Shown here piece by piece: positions 45,923-53,955 of a stretch of 64,000 nucleotides of DNA. Positions within the stretch are counted from its first letter, which is position 1; every line of letters starts with the position of its first letter. Both the position numbers and the translations under genes were made by a program. Below the pieces are notes generated by a model, which was not told where the DNA came from, ran no database searches, and worked only from the letters and a program-made list of their open reading frames with translations. Origin of the DNA: Lysobacter sp. cf310. GTDB taxonomy: Bacteria > Pseudomonadota > Gammaproteobacteria > Xanthomonadales > Xanthomonadaceae. The stretch spans positions 248,001 to 312,000 of the forward strand of contig NZ_FOSS01000005.1 in NCBI RefSeq assembly GCF_900114355.1. The letters are read 5' to 3'.

Positions 45923-47866
45923 CTAAGCCTCGAAATCGACCGCCAGTTGGACCAGGTAGCGACGGCCGTCGGTGAGGCCGAAGCTGTTGTGGCCGTAGAG
46001 GTTCCAGGTGTAGGTGTCGCCGACGTTGGCGACCAGCAGACGCAGGGTTGCCGGCGCGTTGCCGAGCTTGAAGCGATAGCGCGCGCCGACGTCGGCCAGG
46101 CTGTAAGCGGGCACGCGGTTGCTACCGTCGCGCGAAGCCACGCGTTCGCCGTAGTGGCTCATGGCCAGATCGAACGACCAGCCCGGCCAGCTCGGTGGGC
46201 GGTATTCCAGGTCGGCTCGCAGCACGCGCTCGGCCTGGCCGATCGGACGCTCACCGACGCGGCCCTGGCGCACCGCCTCGCCGCTCACGCGCGGACGCAT
46301 CAGCACCGCGCCGGCGACCAGGCTGAGGTGGTCGCTGGGGCGCCCGCTCAGGCTGAGTTCGACGCCGCGATGGCGGACCTCGCCCTGCACGCCGTAGACG
46401 TTGCGCTCGTCGGTGATGAAGTAGGGCTTGCGCACGTCGAACACGCCGGTCACCAGCTTCATCTCGTTGGGCAGCACCCAGCGCAGACCCGCGTCGGTCT
46501 GGCGGGTGCGGATCGCCGGCAGCGCCTGATTGCGGTTGGCCGCGTCGTCGGGCGCGACGCCGCTCTCCTCCAGGCCGCGGGTGTGGCCGGCGTAAAGCGC
46601 GACGCGCTTGCTCAGATACGCGGTCAGGTTGGCGCTGGGCAGCCAGGGGTCGTCGCGGGTGGACACGCGCGCCAGGCCGGGTTGGTCGACCTGCTTCTCG
46701 TAGTGGGTGCGTTGCAAGCCGAGACTGAGCTCGCCGACCTCGCGCCAGCGCCCTTCGTAGGCCAGCCCGCCGGTCCACTGGCGCACCTGGTCCTGGGTAC
46801 GCGGACCGAAGGCCCAGTCGTCCGGGCGCGGCATCGGCAGCGGATCGCCGAGCCGGCGCCAACCGTAGTCCAGCGCCGGCGCCGAGCCGCCGTACTCGCT
46901 GTGCAGATCGCGCCCGCGCACCGCCGCGTGCAACACGTGCAGACGCGGCCCCTCGCTGAAGCTGCGGCTCAGGCGCAGCTCGCCGCTGGTCGAGGCCGAG
47001 CGCTGGCGCGGATCGGCGATCACCTTCTCGCGGGTGAGCCCGTCGGGCGTGGTGTCGACGAACAATTCGGCGTAGCCGCTGGGCATCTCGAAGATCGAGC
47101 GCACCACGCCGCCGGCCAGCGCCCAGTGATCGCCGAAACGCGCCTTGGCGATCACGCCGTAGTTGCGGCTGTCGTACTCGTTGTCGCTCCAGCGTTGGCC
47201 GAAGTGGCGGCGGCGCTGAATTTCGGGCGGCAGGTAGTTGCCGGCGGTCACGATCACCGGCGCGACCTCTTCGTCGCGGCCGCGCGAGATGCTCCAGAAC
47301 GGCAGGATCTCGACGTGCTCGGACGGCCGCCAGCGCGGCACCACGGCGGCGCGCAGGTAGCGCGCATCGGCGCCGTCGTAGTATTCCTCGCGTGCCCAGG
47401 ACAGATTGGCGGCGACGCCGAACACGCCCTCGACGATGGGCAGCTTGGCATCCAGCTCCAGCGCGGGCGCGCCGTAGGCGTTGAGCGCGCCCAGCACGCT
47501 CAGCACGCGCCGGTCGCCGGCCTTCTTGAGGCGGTAGTCGACGATGCCGGTCGGCGCGGGAAACGGATAGTTCAGGGCCGACAAGCCGACCCGGATCGTC
47601 GAGCCTTCGACCAGGGCTGGCGGCACCGTTCCCTGACGGTCGAAGTAGACGCCGTCCATGCGCACATTGCCGGCGTCCACCGGCGAGAAGCCGCGCACCT
47701 GCTTGCTGCTGTACAGGCCGATGCTCTCGTTGCCCAGGGTCGCGCCGAACGCGTCCTCGGCGGCGGTCACCGCATTGTCGCCGGCGCGCTGGGCCAGGGC
47801 CGGCGATGCGAGCGCGCAGGCCAGCGCCAGTACCGCGGGTTTCATCCGTGCATCGATAGCGGACAT
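45923..47866 (-). CDS. Short TonB-dependent receptor of the metallophore-like operon
   Basis: The 647-residue outer-membrane protein has a signal peptide ending 'ASPALAQ'. A compact plug reads 'IGLYSSKQVRGFSPVDAGN' then 'VRMDGVYFD' and 'TIRVG...NYPFPAPTGIVDY', the last replacing the usual RGP...YGxGAxGGVINI motif. The barrel ends 'YLVQLAVDFEA'. No TonB box is evident before the plug. It starts 2 nt from the permease stop with GGAG at 7 nt, and its stop lies 4 nt before the kinase start, so it is inside the operon. It may be a receptor or a passive porin-like channel for the product. Confidence 0.8.
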   Translation of the reverse strand: MSAIDARMKPAVLALACALASPALAQRAGDNAVTAAEDAFGATLGNESIGLYSSKQVRGFSPVDAGNVRMDGVYFDRQGTVPPALVEGSTIRVGLSALNYPFPAPTGIVDYRLKKAGDRRVLSVLGALNAYGAPALELDAKLPIVEGVFGVAANLSWAREEYYDGADARYLRAAVVPRWRPSEHVEILPFWSISRGRDEEVAPVIVTAGNYLPPEIQRRRHFGQRWSDNEYDSRNYGVIAKARFGDHWALAGGVVRSIFEMPSGYAELFVDTTPDGLTREKVIADPRQRSASTSGELRLSRSFSEGPRLHVLHAAVRGRDLHSEYGGSAPALDYGWRRLGDPLPMPRPDDWAFGPRTQDQVRQWTGGLAYEGRWREVGELSLGLQRTHYEKQVDQPGLARVSTRDDPWLPSANLTAYLSKRVALYAGHTRGLEESGVAPDDAANRNQALPAIRTRQTDAGLRWVLPNEMKLVTGVFDVRKPYFITDERNVYGVQGEVRHRGVELSLSGRPSDHLSLVAGAVLMRPRVSGEAVRQGRVGERPIGQAERVLRADLEYRPPSWPGWSFDLAMSHYGERVASRDGSNRVPAYSLADVGARYRFKLGNAPATLRLLVANVGDTYTWNLYGHNSFGLTDGRRYLVQLAVDFEA

Positions 47867-47867
47867 G

Positions 47868-49355
47868 TCACAACTCCGTCGGCCAATGGCGCAGGCGCGA
47901 CAGCGCCCACGCGGTGAGTGCGGCGGCCAGCAGGCACAGCCACAGCGCGATCGGCGCCACCCTGCCAGCGCGTGCCGACGGCGGTGCCTGCGGTCCCGAC
48001 CAGACCGGGATCGCGTCGTAGTCGGTGAAGTTCAGGCGCCCGTAGCTATCGGCGGGCGTGCGCGCGGGCGTCGCGACGATCTGGCGCTGCAGGCGCGGAT
48101 AGAACCAGTCGCGCAAGCGCAGCTGATAAGCGCGGGTCTGCGCTTCGAAGCGGCGATGACGCGCGAGATCGGTGCCGGCCAAGGTCGCCAGCGCGGACTG
48201 CAGACCCAGCGACGGCGACAGGTACGCGATCAGATCCGCGGCGCGTTCGCGACCGATCCGCGCCTGCGTCTGCTGCCGTTGCAAGGGCTGCAACCGCCGC
48301 TCCAGTTCCGGCGTGAGAAAGCTCAGACGCGTCGCGTAGTCGATGCTGCCGACGCGTTCGACCACCGTGGCGAGATCGGTCCGACGACGGAAGGCGGCGG
48401 CGACGATCTCGTCGCGATGCTCGGCGATGGCATCGTTGGCGCGCCGTTGCGCGTCCACCATGCTCGCCGCCGAAGGCGCCGGCGCGAACGCGGCCGCCGC
48501 GGCGCCGCCGGCCAGCGGCACGCCGATGGTGAGCAACGCCCATACCGCGACCAGGGTCGAGATCGCAGCCGCGGCGCTGGACCAGCTGGCGGCGACCGCG
48601 AAGCCCAGCGCCAGCCAGAACGCCAGGTAGGCGAGTACCAGCGCGATCGCGGTCAGCAACTCGGGCGCGGCCGCCGTCAGGTCGGTACCGGCCAGCGCCA
48701 GGGCCGCGAGCAGGCCCAGCACCACCGACGGCGCCAGCCACAGCGCGATCGCGGCGATGCGCGCGCCCAGCCAGGCGCGCGGACCGACGTGTTGCGCGGC
48801 GATCAGGCGCAGCATGCCGTTGTCGCGCTCGAAGCTGGTCAGCAGGCCGATCAGCAGGATGCAGGCGATCGGCAGCAAGTAGACCAGCACGAAGCCCAGA
48901 TCGAAGCGCCCCAGGGCCAAGCCGCGCGGATTCTCGAAGTCGTAGACCGGCTCGATACCGAATGGCGTCTCCAGCTTGACCGGCAGGCGCGCGGGCAGCA
49001 GATCGCTGGCGCCGACGGCGAGCGCGGAGAGAGGCAGATGCGGCTTGAACGCCTGCGTGCGCAGGAAATAGCGGCTGAACCCCGCCGCGTCGGTGGGGTC
49101 CTGCCAGTACGGCAGCTCGCCCGTCGCCGGCGCGGCGTAGCGCTGCGCGCGCTCGCGCACTTGCTGCATCCAGGCTGCGTCGGCCTGGCGCGCATGCTCG
49201 ATCGCCGCATCCTGCTGCCGGTGCAGGGTGGCGCCGCTGAGCGCGCCCCAGCCCATGGCCAGCACCAGGATGGCGAGCACCAGCCACAGCAGGCGATTGC
49301 GGCCCACCTGACGCAGCTCCCAGCGCAACAGACTCGCGAAGGCCGGCGCGCTCAT
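47868..49355 (-). CDS. ABC-2 type permease with large periplasmic domain (DUF3526-like), subunit 1
   Basis: The 495-residue inner-membrane protein has an N-terminal helix ('LLWLVLAILVLAMGWGA'), a long extracytoplasmic segment, and a cluster of six or so helices from about residue 170 ('VLVYLLPIACILLIGLLTS'). The segment 'ASMVDAQRRANDAIAEHRDEIVAA' (about 300-325) resembles DUF3526 ABC permeases. The start at 49355 overlaps the upstream permease's stop (ATGA). Together with its partner and the ATPase it would form a heterodimeric ABC-2 transporter, more likely an exporter or a mechanotransducer than an importer. Confidence 0.8.
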   Translation of the reverse strand: MSAPAFASLLRWELRQVGRNRLLWLVLAILVLAMGWGALSGATLHRQQDAAIEHARQADAAWMQQVRERAQRYAAPATGELPYWQDPTDAAGFSRYFLRTQAFKPHLPLSALAVGASDLLPARLPVKLETPFGIEPVYDFENPRGLALGRFDLGFVLVYLLPIACILLIGLLTSFERDNGMLRLIAAQHVGPRAWLGARIAAIALWLAPSVVLGLLAALALAGTDLTAAAPELLTAIALVLAYLAFWLALGFAVAASWSSAAAAISTLVAVWALLTIGVPLAGGAAAAAFAPAPSAASMVDAQRRANDAIAEHRDEIVAAAFRRRTDLATVVERVGSIDYATRLSFLTPELERRLQPLQRQQTQARIGRERAADLIAYLSPSLGLQSALATLAGTDLARHRRFEAQTRAYQLRLRDWFYPRLQRQIVATPARTPADSYGRLNFTDYDAIPVWSGPQAPPSARAGRVAPIALWLCLLAAALTAWALSRLRHWPTEL

Positions 49356-50755
49356 GGCCGCAACCTGCGTGCGGCCAGCCACAAGGCGCCCAGCGCGAGC
49401 GCGCACCACAACAGCAGCGACCACAAGGCCGGCGCCGCACTGCCCCAGGCAGCGCTCAGCGCGGGCGGACGGTGCTGGAACGGCGGTATCTGCGCCCACA
49501 ACGCCGCGCCGCTGGTGTGTTTCGCGCCGCCGTGCTGGGTCGGGTGCGCCATCACGTCCTGGTTCATGCGATTGACCAGCGCGCGCCGATAGGTCTCGGC
49601 GCCGTCAATGAAGCCGCGGTGATGGGCGAAATCGCCACCGGCGAAGGCCGGCGACAGGCTCTGGATCGCGATCGCGGGCGACAGCAGGCCCCAACCCGCG
49701 TAGGCGCGGTCCTGCGCCAGCACGCGGCCGTAGAAGTCGCCGAGCACGCGGTCGAACACGCGATAGGCGTGGCGCTCGTTCATGTCCAATTCGGCGCCGC
49801 GCAGATCGACCTTGAGGTCCTCCTTGCGCTGCGCCCCATGCTGCGCGAGCAGCCTGGCCTGGTTCTCGCGCGCGGTCTCGGCGGTCCAGAACGCGGGCGC
49901 CTCGTCGGTCAAGCGCTGCTTGATCGATTGCGTGGAGGGCAAGGGCTGCGCGCGCTCGACCGCGCTGTCGGCCCAGCGCGGCAACACCAGCGCGAACACG
50001 ATCCACAGGCCGAACAGCAGCGCCAACGCCGTGCGCACGCCGCCGGCGAAGGTCGACGCCGCGATCCCGATCGCGGTCAGCACGCCCAGCCAAGCCGCCA
50101 TCGCCAGGCTCCACGCGCTCAGGCGCAAGGCGAGATCGGTATCGAACGCATGCTGCGCCGAGGCCAGCACCACCGCCGCCAGCGTCGTCGGCGCCAACAG
50201 CGCCAGCAGCAGCGCGGCCCAGATCGCCAGCGCTTTCGCGGCCACGATCGCGCCGGGCCGGGTGGCCGCGCCCAGCGCGAGTCGCAGCGTGCCGCGCTCG
50301 CGATCCATCGCCATCGCGCCGAACGCGAGCAGGAACGCGACCAACGGCGCAAATCCGATCAACAGCGCCGCCGGGCTGATCGCACCGGCGCGCTGCAGCG
50401 GGCCGGCCTCGCCCTGCGGTCGGTACAGCATGTCGTTCTGCGCATGCGCCTCCAGCCACAGCGCCTGGCCCACGTAGGGCTCGACGCCGGGATCCAGCGC
50501 GGCCAGGGTCGGCGCGGGCTTGAATGCATAGATGCTGTAGTGCGCGGCCGAGTGCGGGTCCTTCTCGCCCTGCCCCAGCCAGCGCGCGCGTTCCTGCTGG
50601 GCGATGCGCGCCTTGTCGGCATTGGCGCGCGCGAGCTGGGCGGCGTTGAGCGCGAACGCCAGCAGCACCAGCGCGCCCAAACTCAACAAGGCCCACCAGG
50701 CGCGACGGTCGCGCCGCAGCAGGGTCCATTCGTAGGCGGTCAGCGAGGCCTTCAT
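49352..50755 (-). CDS. ABC-2 type permease with large periplasmic domain (DUF3526-like), subunit 2
   Basis: The 467-residue paralogue of the next gene has the same order: an N-terminal helix ('WWALLSLGALVLLAFALNA'), a periplasmic domain, a helix block from about residue 130 ('LIGFAPLVAFLLAFGAMAMDRERGT'), a second soluble section and a last helix. The 'DRERGTLRLALG' segment is typical of ABC-2 permeases. Its start overlaps the ATPase stop (ATGA at 50752-50755). It must function with the adjacent ATPase and permease. Confidence 0.82.
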   Translation of the reverse strand: MKASLTAYEWTLLRRDRRAWWALLSLGALVLLAFALNAAQLARANADKARIAQQERARWLGQGEKDPHSAAHYSIYAFKPAPTLAALDPGVEPYVGQALWLEAHAQNDMLYRPQGEAGPLQRAGAISPAALLIGFAPLVAFLLAFGAMAMDRERGTLRLALGAATRPGAIVAAKALAIWAALLLALLAPTTLAAVVLASAQHAFDTDLALRLSAWSLAMAAWLGVLTAIGIAASTFAGGVRTALALLFGLWIVFALVLPRWADSAVERAQPLPSTQSIKQRLTDEAPAFWTAETARENQARLLAQHGAQRKEDLKVDLRGAELDMNERHAYRVFDRVLGDFYGRVLAQDRAYAGWGLLSPAIAIQSLSPAFAGGDFAHHRGFIDGAETYRRALVNRMNQDVMAHPTQHGGAKHTSGAALWAQIPPFQHRPPALSAAWGSAAPALWSLLLWCALALGALWLAARRLRP

Positions 50756-51486
50756 CGCGCCAGCTGCTCCAGATACAGGGCTTCGATGTCGGCCGCCGAG
50801 AGGTCTTCGGTATGACGCTCGATCAGCAGACGCCCATCGCGCAGGATGCCCAGCCGCTGCGCCACGTCCTTGACCCGATACAGGTCGTGCGTCGCCATCA
50901 GCACCGCGATCCCGCGCCGCGCCGCCGCACGCACGCCGTGCGAAAGATCGTTGGCCGCGCTCGCGTCCAGGCCCGAGGTCGGCTCGTCCAGCAGCAGCAG
51001 TTGCGCGTTCTTGGCCAGCGCGATCGCCAGGCCGACTTTCTGGCGCATGCCTTTGGAGAAGCCGGCCGCGCGGCGCGCGTGCGCGTCCTCCTGCAGGCCG
51101 GCTTCGCTGAGCAGCGCGCGCGCCTGCACGGCATCGAGACGGCGGCCGCCGAGCATGGCGAAGTAGCCCAGGTTCTCGATCGCATTCAGGGCCGGATGCA
51201 GCATCACGGTCTCGGGCAGATAGGCGATCCTGGCGCGCGCCTGCAGCGGATCCCGCGTGGCGTCGACGCCGGCGACCTCGATGCGCCCCGCATCGGGCCG
51301 CAGGAAACCGAGGATGAGGTTGAGCGTGGTGGTCTTGCCCGCGCCGTTCGGGCCTAGCAGCGCATAGACCTCACCGGGCGCGATCGTCAGCGACAGCGCG
51401 TCCAGAGCCTTGCGCTCGCCGAAGTCCTTGCGCACGTCCTGCAGCCGCAACGCGTGGACCTGCGCGGGCGTATCCAGACGACTCAC
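50752..51486 (-). CDS. ABC transporter ATP-binding protein
   Basis: The 244-residue ATPase has Walker A 'GPNGAGKTT' (45-53), signature 'FSKGMRQKVGLA' (143-154, the KGM form common in ABC-2 exporters), Walker B 'LLLLDEPTSGLD' (163-174) and the H-loop 'MATHDL'. GTG at 51486 overlaps the TonB receptor's stop (GTGA), so translation is coupled. It energises the two ABC-2 permeases encoded immediately downstream. Its fusion into a siderophore-receptor operon points to transport of the same compound or its metal complex. Confidence 0.92.
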   Translation of the reverse strand: MSRLDTPAQVHALRLQDVRKDFGERKALDALSLTIAPGEVYALLGPNGAGKTTTLNLILGFLRPDAGRIEVAGVDATRDPLQARARIAYLPETVMLHPALNAIENLGYFAMLGGRRLDAVQARALLSEAGLQEDAHARRAAGFSKGMRQKVGLAIALAKNAQLLLLDEPTSGLDASAANDLSHGVRAAARRGIAVLMATHDLYRVKDVAQRLGILRDGRLLIERHTEDLSAADIEALYLEQLAR

Positions 51487-53762
51487 AGGTTCACCTTGAA
51501 GGTGAGCTCGACGCTGCGCGGCGCGCCGATCACGATCTGATCGGCGGCGCCACCGGACCAATCGGCGTAGAAGGCGTCGCCGAGATTGCGCCCGTGCAGG
51601 GCGATCTCGCCGAACGGCAGCCGGTAGGCCAGCGAGGCGTCGAACACCGTGTGCGCGTCGACGCGGATGCTGTTGGCGTTGTTGGTGTAGAACGCGCCGA
51701 CGTGACGCAGGCCGGCGCTCAGGCGCAGCGGCAGCGCCTCGAATCGGTAGCTGGCGTAGAGATTGGCGATGCGCTCGGGCACATTGGGCGGCGTATTGCC
51801 GGCGCGATCGACGCCGCCGGCCTCGCGCAGCGCGTCGTAGCGCGCGTTCAAGCCCGCCACGCTGGCGTCGATGCTGAGCGCGCGCGTGAGCGCCGCCGAC
51901 ACCGACAGCTCGACGCCACGCGAGGACTGGCGGCCGCCCTGGATCGAGATCGCCGCATTGGCCGGATCGCGGGTGACGATGTCGTCCTGTTCGATCCAGT
52001 AGCCGCCCAGGGTCAGATCGATGCGGTTTTCCCAGAACGAGCTCTTGACCCCGACGTCGACGGCGCGGCCATGGGTGAGGTCGAAGCGCGAGTTGGCCAG
52101 CGACAACAACGGCAAGCTGCCCACCGGCGCCACCGCCACGCTGTACTGCGCATAGAGCTGGGTTTGCGGCCGCAGGTCGAACACGCTGCCCAGGCGCCAG
52201 GACAGCGGATCGTAGTCGCGCTGGAAGCGGGTGACGACGCCGGTGTTGTAGTCGCGCACGCTGCGCTCCAGCTCGACGCGGTCGTAGCGCAGCCCCGCCA
52301 GCAGCAACCAGCGCGGCGTCAGGTCCAGCGCGTCCTCGACGAACACCGAGGCGGTGCGCGTGTTGGAATCGAAGTCGACGCGGTTGCCGGCGCCGGGGAA
52401 GTTGAGCGCGTCGTCGCCGACCGGAAACAGGCCGCGCTGCGGCGCATAGGGATCGATGGACGCGGCCGTGCCGAAACGGCGCGGCACCTTGAAGTCGCCG
52501 TCGCTGAATTCCACGCCGATCGAGGCGCGATTGCGACGCCCGCCCAGCGTGCTGTCGGCGATCAGGGTCGCGCGCTCCACCCAATAGGCCTGCTCGTGTT
52601 CGATGCGGGTGATGCCGCGCTTCAACAGGCCGGTGATCGCGTCGTAGGTGTAGGTTTCCGAGTTCAGCCAGCGCCGGGTCGCATCGTAGTAGCTGGCCTC
52701 GTTGACGAAGCGCAGGCCGTCGCCGATCTGCCAGCTCAGCCGCGTGCGCAGCCAGTCGCTGCGGGCGGTCTGGGTACCGTCGGCGACGTTGTAGTTGCGG
52801 TCGCGCAGCGCACGATCGATTACGTAACCGTTGCTGCTGCGTACCAGGTCGCTGGGGTCGCGCGCGACGGCGCGCGGGACCAGCGGCGTGCCCCAGTAGG
52901 CGCTGTCGTAGTCGTCTTCGTAATGGTCCAGCGCCGCGTCGACTTCGACCGCATCGCTGGGACGCCAGCGCGCGCTGAGCGCGGCCGAACTGCTGCGGCT
53001 GTCGGTATCGTCGACATGGCCCTCGCTGCGCCGATGGCTGGCGACCAGGCGCAGGGCGAAGCTGGGATCCAGCGGCAGGTTGGTGTCGATGCCGTAGCGC
53101 TGGCTGCCGAAACTGCCCCAGCCCAGCAGCAGCGAGGTCGCACGGCCGTCGAAGTCGGGACGCTTGGGCACCAGATTGATCGCGCCGGCCAGCGCGCCTT
53201 CGCCGTACAGCACCGAAGCCGGGCCCTTCAGCACCTCGATGCGCTCGAAGCTCCAGCCGTCGAAGTCGCGCGTGATCAGCGGCGCGGCGGTCTGGCGCAC
53301 GCCGTCGTACAGCAACGAGATCGCGCCACCGCTGAAGCCGCGCATCGAGCTCACGCCCGGCGAGGACGGCAACTGGCCGGCAAGCACGCCCGGCGCGGCG
53401 TTGAGCGCGTCGACCGTGCCGCGCAGGCCGCGTTGCTCGATGGTCTCGGCGCTCACGGTCTCGATCGCGGCCGGGGTCTCGCGCGAGCTCAGGCCCAAGC
53501 GCGAGGCGGTCGTGGTCGGCGTGTCCAGCAGCGCCTGCCCGGCCGTGCCGCTCACGGTGACCTTATCCAACTGATGCGGCGCGGCCTCCGCGTCCGCGCC
53601 CTGGTCGCTGTCGGGCGTCACCGTCTGCGCGAGCGCCGTTATCGGCGCGGCCAATACGCCCAGCGGCAGCAGCGCCGCCATCGTGCGTACCCAGCGCGCG
53701 GCCCAGCCCTGCTTGCGCCCGCACTTCACCGCTCTGCGGTCCCCACCACGCCAGTCGTTCAC
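51483..53762 (-). CDS. TonB-dependent siderophore-type receptor, first gene of the ten-gene operon
   Basis: The 759-residue receptor has a signal peptide ('LGVLAAPITALAQ') and a TonB-box-like 'LDKVTVSG'. The plug shows 'SSRETPAAIETVSAETIEQRG', 'SMRGFSGGAISLLYDGVR' and 'IEVLKGPASVLYGEGALAGAINLV', the FhuA/FpvA-like siderophore receptor pattern. The barrel ends 'GAPRSVELTFKVNL'. It has no close upstream gene on its strand, and an AT-rich dyad lies 24-47 nt ahead of the start, so this is probably the promoter-proximal gene. Its role would be uptake of a metal-chelate. Confidence 0.9.
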   Translation of the reverse strand: MNDWRGGDRRAVKCGRKQGWAARWVRTMAALLPLGVLAAPITALAQTVTPDSDQGADAEAAPHQLDKVTVSGTAGQALLDTPTTTASRLGLSSRETPAAIETVSAETIEQRGLRGTVDALNAAPGVLAGQLPSSPGVSSMRGFSGGAISLLYDGVRQTAAPLITRDFDGWSFERIEVLKGPASVLYGEGALAGAINLVPKRPDFDGRATSLLLGWGSFGSQRYGIDTNLPLDPSFALRLVASHRRSEGHVDDTDSRSSSAALSARWRPSDAVEVDAALDHYEDDYDSAYWGTPLVPRAVARDPSDLVRSSNGYVIDRALRDRNYNVADGTQTARSDWLRTRLSWQIGDGLRFVNEASYYDATRRWLNSETYTYDAITGLLKRGITRIEHEQAYWVERATLIADSTLGGRRNRASIGVEFSDGDFKVPRRFGTAASIDPYAPQRGLFPVGDDALNFPGAGNRVDFDSNTRTASVFVEDALDLTPRWLLLAGLRYDRVELERSVRDYNTGVVTRFQRDYDPLSWRLGSVFDLRPQTQLYAQYSVAVAPVGSLPLLSLANSRFDLTHGRAVDVGVKSSFWENRIDLTLGGYWIEQDDIVTRDPANAAISIQGGRQSSRGVELSVSAALTRALSIDASVAGLNARYDALREAGGVDRAGNTPPNVPERIANLYASYRFEALPLRLSAGLRHVGAFYTNNANSIRVDAHTVFDASLAYRLPFGEIALHGRNLGDAFYADWSGGAADQIVIGAPRSVELTFKVNL

Positions 53763-53785
53763 GTCGTTCGCCTTCCCGAAGCTTG

Positions 53786-53809
53786 ATTGAAACGTTATAT
53801 CATTTCAAT
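53786..53809 (-). promoter_or_regulatory. Fur/Zur-like operator dyad ahead of the metallophore-like operon
   Basis: ATTGAAA and TTTCAAT are perfect 7-nt inverted arms of a 24-bp dyad (20 of 24 positions symmetric) with an AT-rich centre (GTTATAT on the plus strand). Its GAAACGTTATA part matches the half-site GAAATGTTATA of the gammaproteobacterial Zur consensus at 10 of 11 positions, but the site is about 5 bp shorter, and a 7-1-7 Fur reading (TGATATA-A-CGTTTCA) is also partial. On the minus strand it covers a TATAAC that may be the -10 box. Metal regulation is therefore inferred, and the specific regulator is open. Confidence 0.5.
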
Positions 53810-53893
53810 CTATAAGCAAGTCGCGGGCGGCGTCAAGACGTTTCGAACAGTCGGCGTATGGCGCAGAGTTGCCGCACCGGCAGCGCAGCCCCA

Positions 53894-53923
53894 AAAAAAG
53901 AGCCCCGCTGCATGCGGGGCTCC
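53894..53923 (-). terminator. Rho-independent terminator after the HDWE secreted-protein gene
   Basis: On the minus strand, GAGCCCCGC and GCGGGGCTC (9-bp stem, 5-nt loop) are followed by seven T residues. It separates this gene from the ten-gene operon downstream, supporting an independent start of the latter. Confidence 0.9.
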
Positions 53924-53955
53924 TGAAGCGAAGTACGACTGCGATCGCGACGAGC

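Noticed and set aside
40565-53762. NRPS, PKS or IucA/IucC-type siderophore synthetase in the operon
   Set aside because: No condensation, adenylation, carrier or NIS synthetase motifs are present in any of the ten genes.
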